Positions 24,269-33,288 of a stretch of 64,000 nt of DNA are shown in pieces. The notes beneath the pieces were generated by a model. The model did no database searches. It was not told the DNA's origin and saw only the letters and a list, made by a program, of their open reading frames with translations. Within the stretch, counting starts at the first letter, position 1. Each line of letters starts with the position of its first letter. The stretch lies in NCBI GenBank assembly GCA_903857865.1, contig CAIOGO010000018.1:35221-99220 (forward strand), given 5' to 3'. The DNA is from an uncultured bacterium (GTDB lineage: Bacteria; Bipolaricaulota; Bipolaricaulia; UBA7950; UBA9294). The position numbers and the translations under genes are program-made.

Positions 24269-25150
24269 ATGCAACTCTGGGCGTGGATTCTCATCATCGC
24301 CGTTGTGGTCATCTTTCTCTCCGGGATCCGGATCGTGCGTCCGACGCACCGCGCGCTGATCGAGCGGCTGGGCAAGTACCAGCGCTTCGGTCAGGCCGGA
24401 TTCCACTGGGTGATGCCGGCGATCGATCGCCTGATTCAGATCAACGTGACGGAGCAGATGGTCGACGCGCAGCCGCAAGAGATCATTACCAACGACAACC
24501 TGAACGCGCGCGTCGACGCTCAGGTCTACTTCAAGGTCAAGAACGACGAAGAGAGCGTCAAGAACTCGCAGTACAACGTCAATAGCTACCAGATCCAGAT
24601 CGTGAACCTCGCGCGCACGACGTTGCGCAACATCATCGGAACCCTCACCCTGAAGTCGGCGAACAGCGAACGAGACAGGATCAACAACGAGCTCCTCTCC
24701 ACGCTGTCGGCGGAGACGAAGAGCTGGGGCATGGAGATCGTCCGCACGGAGCTCAAGGAGATCGATCCGCCGAAGGACGTCCAGGAGACGATGAACAAGG
24801 TCGTCAAGGCCGAGAACGAGAAGATCGCCGCCCTCGACTATGCCAACGCGGTGGAGCGTCAGGCGGACGGCGAGAAGCGCTCCGAGATCAAGAAGGCGGA
24901 AGGAATCAAGCAAGCGAAGATTCTCGCCGCGGAAGGCGAAGCCGAGGCCATCCGCCTCGTGAACGAAGCGGCGAACACGTACTTCGTCGGGAACGCCCAG
25001 CTTCTTCGCAAGCTGGAGACGCTCGAGAGGTCGCTGCGCGACAACGCGAAGATCGTAATCCCCGCGGGGTCCGAACTCATCAACGTGATCGGCGACCTGG
25101 CCGGAGTGACTCCGGTGCCAATGAAGCGGCCTGGGGAACAAGGGAAGTAG
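24269..25150 (+). CDS. SPFH/Band 7 (stomatin-like) membrane protein
   Basis: A 293-residue SPFH protein: N-terminal membrane helix (WAWILIIAVVVIFLSGIRIV), then VRPTHRALIERLGKYQRFGQAGFHWVMPAIDRLIQIN and QPQEIITNDNLNARVDAQVYFKV, the conserved stomatin core. The C-terminal third is a long Glu/Ala/Lys-rich coiled coil (GEKRSEIKKAEGIKQAKI). Such proteins form oligomeric membrane scaffolds. Usually a NfeD-like partner gene is adjacent; none is seen here. GAAAGGGGGCAACG lies ahead of the ATG. A terminator follows. Confidence 0.93.
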   Translation: MQLWAWILIIAVVVIFLSGIRIVRPTHRALIERLGKYQRFGQAGFHWVMPAIDRLIQINVTEQMVDAQPQEIITNDNLNARVDAQVYFKVKNDEESVKNSQYNVNSYQIQIVNLARTTLRNIIGTLTLKSANSERDRINNELLSTLSAETKSWGMEIVRTELKEIDPPKDVQETMNKVVKAENEKIAALDYANAVERQADGEKRSEIKKAEGIKQAKILAAEGEAEAIRLVNEAANTYFVGNAQLLRKLETLERSLRDNAKIVIPAGSELINVIGDLAGVTPVPMKRPGEQGK

Positions 25151-25182
25151 AGGTAACGGTCAGCTTGTGCAGCATGAGGAGT

Positions 25183-25208
25183 GCGCCCCCGGCGGGTCGC
25201 GGGGGCGC
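25183..25208 (+). terminator. Hairpin after the SPFH gene
   Basis: Arms GCGCCCCC (25183-25190) and GGGGGCGC (25201-25208) with a 10-base loop follow the SPFH stop by 33 bases. The short TT after the stem is weak support for intrinsic termination. Confidence 0.55.
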
Positions 25209-25253
25209 TTCCATTGATCGGCGTGAGAGGCCGTGGGCAAAGGGGATCGTGAA

Positions 25254-26537
25254 GTGAACGAACGTCTTGTCGTGCAGCAGACTCGCGGTCTGCCAGCGAC
25301 GACCTGCTCGCTTGTGGCCGATCTCGAGGCTCTCGGCGTGCGCTCGGGGACGGTGCTCATCGTCCATTCCTCGCTCAGCGCTCTGGGATGGGTCTGCGGC
25401 GGCCCTGTCGCCGTCATCGAGGCGCTGGAGAGAGTCGTGGGCTCGTCCGGCACGCTCGTGATGCCGACGCAGACCGGCGGGCTGACCGACCCAAAGGACT
25501 GGCGTCGCCCGCCGGTTCCCGAGGAATGGAAGGACCTGATCCGCGCCTCCACGCCGGCATACGACCCGGATCGGACGCCGACTCGCGGGATGGGTGCGGT
25601 TGCCGAGACCTTCCGAACGTGGCCGGGGACGATCCGAAGCGCTCACCCGCACGCTTCGTTCGCCGCGCGGGGAGCTCGGGCAGTCGATGTCTGTGCGCAT
25701 CATGCGCTCGACTTCGGGCTTGGGGAGACCTCGCCGCTCGCGCGGGTCTACGACCTTGACGGCTGGGTGCTCCTCCTCGGTGTCTGCCACACATCGAACA
25801 CGTCGATCCACCTCGCCGAGTACCGCGCTCGATACCCCGGGAAGCGTGAGACCACAAGCGGCGCACCCGTTTCCGTGGGGGGAAAGCGGCTGTGGACGAC
25901 AATTCGAGACGTGGACCTTTCGAGCGATGACTTCGAGGAGATCGGATCGCGTTTCGCTGAGGCGACGGGCGCCGTACGGTCGGGTCGAGTTGGAGTTGGG
26001 ACCGGATTCCTGATGCCCCAACGAGCCCTTGTTGACTTAGCCGTCCGTTGGATCGAGGCGAATCGCGGGCACGAGAGCCCTCAGTGGCCGGCAGAGATAC
26101 GCGCGGCGACCCACGACGACCAGGCGGAGTGGCTGCGCCTTCGCGTGGCGCTCTGGCCGGCACACGATCGGGCGGACTCGGAGCGCGAGGTGGGCGCGAT
26201 GCTCATGGAAGGCAGCCACGAGGTCGCCTTCGTCGCAGAGATCGCGCCTGGTCGTCTCTGCGGGTGGGTCGAAGTGTCGCTGCACGAGGAGGCCGAAGGG
26301 TGTAACTCGAGCCCGGTCGGCTACATCGGGGGGTGGTTTGTCGATCCTTCGCACCGCGGGCGGGGCATCGGCCGCCGCTTGATCGAGGCCGGGGAGGCGT
26401 GGGCACGCTCTCGCGGCTGCGCGGAGATGGCCTCCGACACGACGTCGGAGTTTCCCGAGAGCCCGTCCGCGCATCGAGCGCTCGGCTACGCAGACGCAAA
26501 GATGACGTTCCACTTCCGGAAGGAGCTTCGCCCGTGA
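25254..26537 (+). CDS. Two-domain aminoglycoside acetyltransferase: AAC(3) fused to AAC(6')-like GNAT
   Basis: A 427-residue fusion. Residues ~1-270 are an Antibiotic_NAT/AAC(3) domain ([78 protein letters not shown] with the catalytic His). Residues ~280-427 are a GNAT domain of the AAC(6') type ([84 protein letters not shown]). Each domain is complete. The first acetylates the 3-amino group and the second the 6'-amino group of aminoglycosides in known relatives. GTG start at 25254 after AAAGGGGAT; GTG at 25233 is alternative. It overlaps the DDAH gene. Confidence 0.88.
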   Translation: MNERLVVQQTRGLPATTCSLVADLEALGVRSGTVLIVHSSLSALGWVCGGPVAVIEALERVVGSSGTLVMPTQTGGLTDPKDWRRPPVPEEWKDLIRASTPAYDPDRTPTRGMGAVAETFRTWPGTIRSAHPHASFAARGARAVDVCAHHALDFGLGETSPLARVYDLDGWVLLLGVCHTSNTSIHLAEYRARYPGKRETTSGAPVSVGGKRLWTTIRDVDLSSDDFEEIGSRFAEATGAVRSGRVGVGTGFLMPQRALVDLAVRWIEANRGHESPQWPAEIRAATHDDQAEWLRLRVALWPAHDRADSEREVGAMLMEGSHEVAFVAEIAPGRLCGWVEVSLHEEAEGCNSSPVGYIGGWFVDPSHRGRGIGRRLIEAGEAWARSRGCAEMASDTTSEFPESPSAHRALGYADAKMTFHFRKELRP

Positions 26538-27316
26538 AGACAGCCCTTGTTCGGGGAGTCAGCTCGGCGATCGGTTCGTGCGAACTGACGCACTTCACGC
26601 GCCAGCCGATCGACGTCGCGAAGGCGGAACGACAGCATCGGGCGTACGTCGGAGCCCTGCGCGACCTCGGGTGCCGAGTTCATGAACTCCCCGCGGACCC
26701 CACGCTCCCAGACTCCGTGTTCGTCGAAGACACGGCGGTACTCGTCGATGGAGTGGCGGTGATCGCTCGCCCCGGCGCAGCCTCCCGCCGCAAGGAGATC
26801 GATGCGATCGACGCCTTCCTCAGCCTTCGCCTGCCGGTGCTCCGAATCGAGTCGCCCGGTACTCTCGACGGGGGCGACGTCTTGCGCGTCGACCGAACCC
26901 TCTACGTCGGGACTTCGGGGCGGACGAACGCCGCGGGAATTGTGCAACTCCGCGCGGGTCTCGCTTCGTACGGCTACGAGGTCCGTGCGGTTCGGGTCTC
27001 GGGGTGTCTGCATCTCAAGTCTGCCGTGACCGAGGTTGGCGACGGACTGCTGTTGATCCAGAACGAGTGGGTCGACGCGGATGCGTTCTCCGACTGCACC
27101 TGCATCGAGGTTGATCCGCAGGAATCGCGCGCAGCCAATGCCCTGCGCGTCGGAGCCGAGATCGTCTATCCGGCCGCCTACCCTCGGACCGCAGCTCGTC
27201 TTCGCGACAGCGGTCTGCGCGTTCGGCTGGTCGACGTGTCAGAACTCGCGAAGGCCGAGGGTGCGGTGACATGCTGCAGTCTGATCTGGGACGCAGCCGC
27301 TGTCTGCCCATCCTAG
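26534..27316 (+). CDS. Dimethylarginine dimethylaminohydrolase-like (DDAH/amidinotransferase fold)
   Basis: A 260-residue pentein-fold protein. It contains [31 protein letters not shown], the catalytic His region [11 protein letters not shown] and the C-terminal nucleophile region [10 protein letters not shown]. These match DDAH, which converts methylated arginine to citrulline plus dimethylamine. Its GTG overlaps the stop of the acetyltransferase gene (GTGA), so the two are co-translated. Whether it acts on methylarginine here or on another guanidino compound cannot be read from sequence. Confidence 0.88.
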   Translation: MKTALVRGVSSAIGSCELTHFTRQPIDVAKAERQHRAYVGALRDLGCRVHELPADPTLPDSVFVEDTAVLVDGVAVIARPGAASRRKEIDAIDAFLSLRLPVLRIESPGTLDGGDVLRVDRTLYVGTSGRTNAAGIVQLRAGLASYGYEVRAVRVSGCLHLKSAVTEVGDGLLLIQNEWVDADAFSDCTCIEVDPQESRAANALRVGAEIVYPAAYPRTAARLRDSGLRVRLVDVSELAKAEGAVTCCSLIWDAAAVCPS

Positions 27317-27484
27317 AGGGAGCCGAATGGCACGTCTCGAATGCGTCTGCCTTCCGCGAAGGGCCGTCGTCTAGCTTGTCCAGTTTCACAGTAGTGTTTG
27401 CAGTCGGCGGCAGTTGAGATCAGGGAGGGCGGCGAACGCGCGTGGCGGTCTCTCGCGCCAAGAGCGCAAAAAAAGGCAGGGTCA

Positions 27485-27543
27485 CTGTAGCGTCGCACGC
27501 GTTCGGTTCTAACGAGAGAACGAGCTGCACCTTGCGTGCGACG
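27485..27543. repeat. Dispersed palindromic repeat, copy B
   Basis: Near-identical to 1974-2033, same orientation. The 10-base inverted arms CGTCGCACGC (27491-27500) and GCGTGCGACG (27534-27543) are intact, while the loop has a few changes. It lies just before the surviving part of a truncated DUF885 gene. A short motif CGCCAAGAGCGCAAA (about 27457-27471) lies next to it, as also near 7342. Confidence 0.75.
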
Positions 27544-27554
27544 ATGGTGAATTG

Positions 27555-28458
27555 GGAACGACGTCGAACACGGCGCAAGAGATCCACGAGATGGGTCTGC
27601 GCGAGGTCGCCCGGCTGCACGAAGAAGTCCGCGCGTGCGCTGCGGTGCTCGGCTACGCGGCGACGCATCCATCGCCGAGCTGTTCGGATGGATCCAGCAG
27701 GACGGTGGAACTCTCTACGACGGGGATATCATGCGAGAGTACGATCGGCTGATCGAATCGGCCAAGGTGAATGCCCTCTCTTTCCTGTCCCGACTGCCGG
27801 CGACGGAGGTTGTCGTGAAGGAGGACCCCGTGGGTGGGTTCTACCAGTCCGCGCCGCGCGACGGCTCATTGCCGGCCGCCTTTGGCGCACAGACGACCGG
27901 CGCGCAGCTGCGCTTCACCATGCCCACGCTTGCCTATCACGAGACGATTCCTGGCCACCATGTCCAGATTGCGCTGGCTCAGGAGATGGATCTGCCGCTC
28001 CTTCTGAGCGAGACGGGCTTCCTCGGATTCAACGAGGGGTGGGCGCTCTACGCCGAACGGCTGGCCTGGGAGTTTGGCTGGTACGAGGGGGATCCCTACG
28101 GGAATCTCGGCCGACTTCAGTTCGAGCTGATGCGGGCCGCTCGCCTGGTCGTCGACACGGGAATCCACGCGTTGGGGTGGAGCTACGAGGACGCAGCGGC
28201 CGCCTACCAGGAAGCCACGGGGCGCTCCCCTCAGCTCACCCAATCGGACATCACCGATACGCCGCCTGGCCTGGGCAAGCTGTGTCCTACCACGTCGGGT
28301 ACCTTGCCCTGCTCGACCTACGAACGAGGGCGGAGACCGCACTTGGCGATCGGTTTGACCTCATGGCGTTCCACGATGCGCTCCTTTCGCTCGGCAACGC
28401 GCCGCTTGCGCTCGTCCATACCGCCGTCGCCGCGTTCATCGCCACGCAGGGAGAATGA
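27555..28458 (+). pseudogene. DUF885 gene, 5'-truncated and frameshifted
   Basis: Only the C-terminal half of a DUF885 protein remains, spread over three frames. SNTAQEIHEMGLREVARLHEEV lies in one; DASIAELFGWIQQ through LAYHETIPGHHVQIALAQE and FNEGWALYAERLAWEFGWY in a second; PGQAVSYHVGYLALLDLRTRAE to the stop at 28458 in a third. The HETxPGHH metal-binding motif survives. The N-terminal ~250 residues are absent; the remnant begins about a dozen bases after the palindromic repeat. A paralogue follows at 28668. Confidence 0.8.
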
Positions 28459-28667
28459 GCGGTGGAAGCGCCGCGGGGTATGTCGTAGAGTTGCGAGTTG
28501 CTGGGACCTAGTTGCAGACGTGCCTCCGCTGGATCGCGTGGGGTGTTGGGTCGACCCCTTGGTCGAGGGGCGCCTGCCCCGTCGACTTGTGTGGATGCGG
28601 CCAGCCGTGAGCGGCTGGGGCGCAGGAGTCCAGGGCACGAACATGGCGCGCAAAGAGGAGTCTCGGC

Positions 28668-30413
28668 GTGACGAAGAATCATGTACCGCGCTGGATCTGG
28701 CCGTGCGCTCCCGCTGCGCGCGTTGCGATGGTGCTCGCCTTGGTGGTCTTCCTCGGCGCGTGTTCCGCCCCTCCGCAGCCGATGTCATCTTGGGTCCCGC
28801 CCTCGCTCGCCGACGTCCAGGCTGAGCTTCATGGCGCCTCGTTCGACGGCTTCGTGACATCGTCCTGTCGGCTCTACCTCCTTCGTTTCCCTCAAGTCGT
28901 TGCGCAGCTCGGTGTGGCCGAGACCCTGGGGATCCGAAACGATCGGCTCAATGACTACTCCGTGGCCTACGACCGCGAGACGGCCGCCATCGAGGGCTAC
29001 TTCCTCGATCGGCTCCAGTCGTTCGATCGGGAGGCCCTTGCGCCCGCGCAGCGTGCAGCCTACGACACCTGCCAGTGGATGTGGACGCGCAGCGCGGCAC
29101 GCCGTGCGCTCGGGTTTTCGGGATACGCAGTGGACTCGACGATGGCCTCACCCGACGTCCGATTGTCCCGCCTCTTCACGACCGACCTGCCCTTAGGCGA
29201 TGAGTCGGATCTTGCCGACTACCTGGCGTGCCTCCGGCAGGCTACGGCTCAGATCCGGGAGATCGAGCTGCACGTCGATGCCGAGGATAAGCGCGGGATC
29301 GTGCCGCCGGATGGGGTTCTGGCGGCGGAACTCGCGATGCTGTCTCTCGTGAGGATTCGTCACACAGACTCTCGCGACCAAATTGGCCTGTTTCAGAAGA
29401 TCAGTGGGACCTCTCACCCGTTCTACCTGAGGATGCGGGACTTGGCTTCCAGCATGCCCGCCTTGCCGCGTGAGAAGCGGAGCGAGATCATGGTTGCGGC
29501 TCGCGAGGAGATCGAGCAAAGGATCATCCCGGCATTCGAACGGCTGTACAACACCGTGGCGCACCGCCTGTCCGAGATTCCGACAGACGCTGTGGGGATC
29601 GGTCCCCTGTTCGGCGCGGATGCAGCGTACGCCGAGCTCCTGCGCCAGGCTTCGGGCACGCTCCTTCGCTCCGACGACGTGCATCGACTGGCTCAGGCGC
29701 ATGTCGAACGCGCACGCCTGGACATCGACAAGGTCAGCACGTCCCTGGGTATCCGCGCCGGGACGCCGCTCGCGTCGCTCTTCCTGTACCTGCAGAGCGA
29801 GGACGGTGAGCCCGACGCCGAGTCCGATGGCGAGCCCGACGTGGCCGACGTCCCGGCGCCGACGCGCGGATTCCCGATGTCGCGCGCGCAGCCGACGATT
29901 CTTCCGTTTGGCGTGGGGGTTGACGACGGGGATGGCGTGCCGTGGGGTCTGGCCGCCTCCGACCCGTTCTATGGGTTCATGGCGGGCTGCAAGCTCTACC
30001 TGGCGCAGGTGGCCTGGGAGGAGCGACAGGCTGGCATGGGATCCGCACGGAGTGCGCTTGCGGCGCTTCTGGAGCAGTATCAGGCTGCGGTGGCTGCCGT
30101 AGTCGATACAGGCATTCACGCGCTGGGATGGGGTCTGCGCACTGCGACCACATACTATCAAGATACCCTAGGTCTGGCCCCGTTCGAGGCTCGCTACGAG
30201 GTTTCGCGCCTCGCGGCGGCGCCCGGGCTGGCGGCAGGCCGATACGCCGCGTACTGCCGGATCGTGGAACTGCGAGCGAGAGCGCAGGAAGCGGCGGGCG
30301 ACGAGTACCTGCCGGAGCGATTCCATGACTGGCTGCTCGAGTACGGAGCGAGGCCCCTAGAGACCCTGGATGACCCGACGCCAGGAGACCTGAGAAACGC
30401 GGCCGGCTCCTGA
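28668..30413 (+). CDS. DUF885 lipoprotein lacking the metal-binding motif
   Basis: A 581-residue protein with a lipobox (VFLGACSA, Cys near residue 31). It aligns along its length with the DUF885 layout: FPQVVAQLGVAETLG, LARDYLACLRQ-like helices, VVDTGIHALGWGLRTATTYYQDTLG near the C-terminus, which parallels VVDTGIHALGWSYEDAAAAYQEATG of the decayed neighbour. The HExxH-type HETxPGHH segment expected around residue 440 is replaced by LAASDPFYGFMAGCKLYL, so it is probably not a metallopeptidase. GTG start after GAGGAG. Likely a binding or structural role at the membrane surface. Confidence 0.78.
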   Translation: MTKNHVPRWIWPCAPAARVAMVLALVVFLGACSAPPQPMSSWVPPSLADVQAELHGASFDGFVTSSCRLYLLRFPQVVAQLGVAETLGIRNDRLNDYSVAYDRETAAIEGYFLDRLQSFDREALAPAQRAAYDTCQWMWTRSAARRALGFSGYAVDSTMASPDVRLSRLFTTDLPLGDESDLADYLACLRQATAQIREIELHVDAEDKRGIVPPDGVLAAELAMLSLVRIRHTDSRDQIGLFQKISGTSHPFYLRMRDLASSMPALPREKRSEIMVAAREEIEQRIIPAFERLYNTVAHRLSEIPTDAVGIGPLFGADAAYAELLRQASGTLLRSDDVHRLAQAHVERARLDIDKVSTSLGIRAGTPLASLFLYLQSEDGEPDAESDGEPDVADVPAPTRGFPMSRAQPTILPFGVGVDDGDGVPWGLAASDPFYGFMAGCKLYLAQVAWEERQAGMGSARSALAALLEQYQAAVAAVVDTGIHALGWGLRTATTYYQDTLGLAPFEARYEVSRLAAAPGLAAGRYAAYCRIVELRARAQEAAGDEYLPERFHDWLLEYGARPLETLDDPTPGDLRNAAGS

Positions 30414-30423
30414 GCCGCCGTTT

Positions 30424-31254
30424 CTAGCGTTGCGCGTCGACGTGCTTCCGCCAGAGAGCCAGCGCGTGCGCACGTGGGTCGACGACCTCGACGCCCGCCT
30501 CGGCGAAGAACGCGTTCGTGTTGACGAGGTCGCGCACGAGGAGTTCGAGCGCGTCGTCGTTGTACCGCGGATCCACGGCCTGCGGGAAGTCGATGATCGT
30601 GACCGCTCCCTTCCAGAAGAGCATGTTGTAGGGTGACAGGTCCGCGTGGACGCGGTGATGGACGAGGAAGAGGTCCACGTTCTCGAGGATTCGTGCGTAG
30701 ATGCGGCGGGCCTCCTCTAGGTCCAACGGGACGCCGACGAGGACGGGCGCCGGGGTCTCGATGTCGCCGAGGTACTCCATCAGGATGACCGGCCCAACGC
30801 GCTCGATGGGGTATGGGACATCCGCGCCGGCCGCGTGGAGCATCTCGAGTGTCTTCATCTCGTGGCTGATCCAGGCGCTGAACTTGTGCGTCCGCCCGTG
30901 CTGCGTCTTCTTCCCGAGGGCGCGGAGGACGCGGGCGTCGGGACGAGCGCCGCGGGATCGGCCCTGCTGATAGATGGCGTCCCGCTTGAAGCTTCTCATC
31001 TCCAGCGGGCGATAGACCTTAGCCGCGATGAGGTCCCGATCGAGCGATGGGTGCGCGTGGCAGCAGTAGACCACGGCCTCTTTGCCACTCTTGATCGGTC
31101 GGATCACGTCGAGGAGCAGATGCTCCTCGATCAACGGAGCGAGGTGTTGGAGCAACTCCTCCTCGACCGTCTTCTCTTCCGGTTGCGCGGGTTTTGGCGG
31201 CGCGTTCTTGCGCGGCGGGCGACGATCGGGCTCGACGTCCTCGTAGAAGCGAAT
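30424..31254 (-). CDS. RIO-family protein kinase
   Basis: A RIO1-like kinase domain: DVIRPIKSGKEAVVYCC (P-loop), IAAKVYRP (catalytic Lys), HEMKTLEMLHAAG, GPVILMEYLG (hinge), LFLVHHRVHADLSPYNMLFW (HxDxxxxN catalytic loop) and VTIIDFPQAVDP (metal-binding Asp). Only the first canonical start, TTG at 31155, lies just before the kinase core, but the frame extends upstream with coding-like sequence (RFYEDVEPDRRPP) to an ATT at 31254 preceded by AGGGAGGT. I take that as the likelier start, with low certainty. Cellular targets of bacterial RIO kinases are poorly known. Confidence 0.85.
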   Translation of the reverse strand: MRFYEDVEPDRRPPRKNAPPKPAQPEEKTVEEELLQHLAPLIEEHLLLDVIRPIKSGKEAVVYCCHAHPSLDRDLIAAKVYRPLEMRSFKRDAIYQQGRSRGARPDARVLRALGKKTQHGRTHKFSAWISHEMKTLEMLHAAGADVPYPIERVGPVILMEYLGDIETPAPVLVGVPLDLEEARRIYARILENVDLFLVHHRVHADLSPYNMLFWKGAVTIIDFPQAVDPRYNDDALELLVRDLVNTNAFFAEAGVEVVDPRAHALALWRKHVDAQR

Positions 31255-31392
31255 GAGACCTCCCTGCGACGCGTGCCGGAATCGAGAGCGAGTGTTCGTT
31301 TGCCAGCGTCAGAGCCGGAGTATACCCGCGGCGAGCGTGAGCGAGCGGACGGCGGCCGCCGGGGATGGATCCGCGGGAGAGTCGCGTGCATA

Positions 31393-31410
31393 CTTGCACA
31401 CATCTGCAAG
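31393..31410. promoter_or_regulatory. Palindromic operator before the first arsR
   Basis: CTTGCA-CACATC-TGCAAG is a perfect 6+6+6 inverted repeat 17 bases upstream of the ArsR GTG. Position and form suit binding by the ArsR repressor encoded next to it. Confidence 0.6.
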
Positions 31411-31427
31411 AGATGGAAAGGAGCAAC

Positions 31428-31718
31428 GTGCTCGTCACGAGTCGCGTCGTGAAAATCGGCAAGGCCTTGGCTCACCCGGCCCGCGTGCGGATTCTGGTCA
31501 TGCTCAAGGAAGGGGAGCTCTGCGGCTGCGAATTCACTCCGAGTCTGTGTCTTGACCCTTCGGTCGTCTCGCGCCATCTCTCGACTCTCGCGCAGGCCGG
31601 CCTCATCGAGTCGCGCCGTGACGGTGCTCGCGTGATGTGGAGTCTGTGCGACCCCGCGGTCATCGGCCACCTTGAGCGCCTCGCGGCGCTTACGCAGGAG
31701 AAGGAGGCGGTGCGGTGA
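31428..31718 (+). CDS. arsR: ArsR/SmtB-family metalloid-responsive repressor
   Basis: A 96-residue winged-helix repressor: KIGKALAHPARVRILVMLKEGELCGCEF, then SLCLDPSVVSRHLSTLAQAGLIESRRDGARVMWSLCD. The Cys-Gly-Cys and a third Cys in the recognition-helix region (near residues 32-43) can bind As(III)/Sb(III), as in known ArsR proteins. The GTG is preceded by AAAGGAGCAAC. It heads the operon of DUF318 permease, thioredoxin, arsF and arsG, overlapping the permease start (GTGA). Confidence 0.92.
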   Translation: MLVTSRVVKIGKALAHPARVRILVMLKEGELCGCEFTPSLCLDPSVVSRHLSTLAQAGLIESRRDGARVMWSLCDPAVIGHLERLAALTQEKEAVR

Positions 31719-32827
31719 AACGAGGACGAGGAGCGCCCACGGCGGTTCCGAAAGAGCCGCCTCCAGCGCCTACGGGTCCTGGCTTTACCTCTTTGTCGCG
31801 GCGGGAGCGCCTCGCGCTGCGCCTGACCCTCGTGCTCTCCGGAGCGGCGGCGTGGTGGCTTGCGTATACGAACCTCGAGGCGTTCGCCACGTGGTTCACC
31901 TACCATCTGCTGGGGATGACGGCGGGGACCCCCCTGGCCTCGGCTGTTGCCTTCCTGGTCTACGAGGCCCCCAAGGTCCTCATGCTCCTGGCCTTGGTCG
32001 TGTTCGGCGTCGGGATCCTCCGCACATTCTTCACCCCGGAGCGGACTCGTCGCCTCCTCGCCGGCAAGCGCGAGGTGCTGGGCAACGTGCTGGCCTCCCT
32101 GCTCGGCGTGGTAACGCCGTTCTGCTCCTGCTCCGCCGTGCCGCTCTTCATTGGCTTCGTCAGCACTGGGGTCCCGCTCGGGGTGACGTTCTCGTTCCTC
32201 ATCGCGGCGCCGATGATCAACGAGGTCGCCCTCGTTCTGCTGTTCGGCCTGTTCGGGTGGAAGGTGGCAGCGCTGTACATGGGAACGGGTCTGGTGATTG
32301 CCATGGTGTCGGGCTGGATTGTCGGGCGCCTGAAGCTTGAGCGGTGGGTCGAGGACTGGGTCCACCAAACATCGGCGGGCAACGGGCACGCCGCTGACGA
32401 AGGTCCGCTGACCTGGAGCGATCGCGCACGACTCGGCCGGCACGCCGTGAAGGACATCGTCGGGAAGGTGTGGCCCTACGTGCTGGTCGGCATCGCTGTC
32501 GGGGCAGGCATCCACAGCTACGTCCCGGAGAACTTCATGGCCTCCATCATGGGCAAGGGAGCGTGGTGGTCCGTTCCTCTCGCCGTGGTGATCGGCATTC
32601 CGATGTATTCCAACGCGGCCGGTATCATCCCCGTGGTGCAAGCGCTCCTCAGCAAGGGGGCGGCGCTCGGCACGGTGCTCGCGTTCATGATGTCGGTCAT
32701 CGGGCTGTCGCTGCCGGAAATGATCATCCTGCGCAAGGTTCTCAAGGTTCCGCTCATTGTGACCTTCGCGAGCGTCGTAGGCGCCGGGATCGTGGTCGTG
32801 GGCTACCTGTTCAATGCTGTCCTATGA
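31715..32827 (+). CDS. ArsP/DUF318-family permease
   Basis: A 370-residue permease with about eight to ten helices. The motifs TPFCSCSAVPLFIGFVSTG and AAPMINEVALVLLFGLFGWK in the first half, and VVIGIPMYSNAAGIIPVVQALLSKGAALGT in the second, are the signatures of the DUF318/ArsP family, with the conserved Cys residues of ArsP proteins (FCSCS). ArsP members export trivalent organoarsenicals such as MAs(III) and roxarsone derivatives; related members (SaoE-like) have other roles. It overlaps arsR by 4 bases and is upstream of thioredoxin, arsF and arsG. Confidence 0.88.
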   Translation: MKRGRGAPTAVPKEPPPAPTGPGFTSLSRRERLALRLTLVLSGAAAWWLAYTNLEAFATWFTYHLLGMTAGTPLASAVAFLVYEAPKVLMLLALVVFGVGILRTFFTPERTRRLLAGKREVLGNVLASLLGVVTPFCSCSAVPLFIGFVSTGVPLGVTFSFLIAAPMINEVALVLLFGLFGWKVAALYMGTGLVIAMVSGWIVGRLKLERWVEDWVHQTSAGNGHAADEGPLTWSDRARLGRHAVKDIVGKVWPYVLVGIAVGAGIHSYVPENFMASIMGKGAWWSVPLAVVIGIPMYSNAAGIIPVVQALLSKGAALGTVLAFMMSVIGLSLPEMIILRKVLKVPLIVTFASVVGAGIVVVGYLFNAVL

Positions 32828-32962
32828 CCAGCGGCGGGCGAAGACCGGGTGCAGAGAAACGCAACCCGGTGCGAGCGGGGAGTCCGCAAGGGACCATGGA
32901 GGGGAAAGATAGTGGATACCTGATCTGCGCCACCACTCGAACCAGCGGAAGAGGGAGGGCCA

Positions 32963-33193
32963 GTGCGAATCGAGGTGCTAGGAACGGGGTGCCCGAAGTG
33001 CAAGGCAACGATGGCCAACGCGCAGAAGGCGGTGGCAGAGCTGGGCATCCGGGCGGAGGTTGTCAAGGTCGAGGATCTCATGGAGATTGTGTCGCGCGGC
33101 GTGATGATGACACCCGCGCTTGTGGTTGAGGGGCAGATCAAAGTTGTCGGGAGGACGCCGACGGTGGACGAGATCAAGAAGTGGCTCCTGTAG
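32963..33193 (+). CDS. Small thioredoxin-like redox protein (MTH895/TM0996 type)
   Basis: A 76-residue protein: MRIEVLGTGCPKCKATMANAQKAV with the CPKC active site near residues 10-13, then KVEDLMEIVSRGVMMTPALVVEG, which holds the cis-Pro (TPALVV). This is the MTH895-like single-domain thioredoxin/glutaredoxin group often found next to ArsP and ArsR genes. It may deliver electrons to, or carry metalloid for, the ars proteins. GTG start after GGGAGGGCCA. Confidence 0.88.
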   Translation: MRIEVLGTGCPKCKATMANAQKAVAELGIRAEVVKVEDLMEIVSRGVMMTPALVVEGQIKVVGRTPTVDEIKKWLL

Positions 33194-33288
33194 ACGGGCA
33201 ACGCGCGATGCACTCGACGACGACGAGGCACGCGTGAGGTCGGATGTGCAATGCTGCCCGAGGTAGACCGAAACACGGAGGGGATAGG

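Noticed and set aside
27635-28825. Intact 396-residue DUF885 protein
   Set aside because: The DUF885 similarity leaves this frame near 28240 and continues in another frame; its tail is a shadow.
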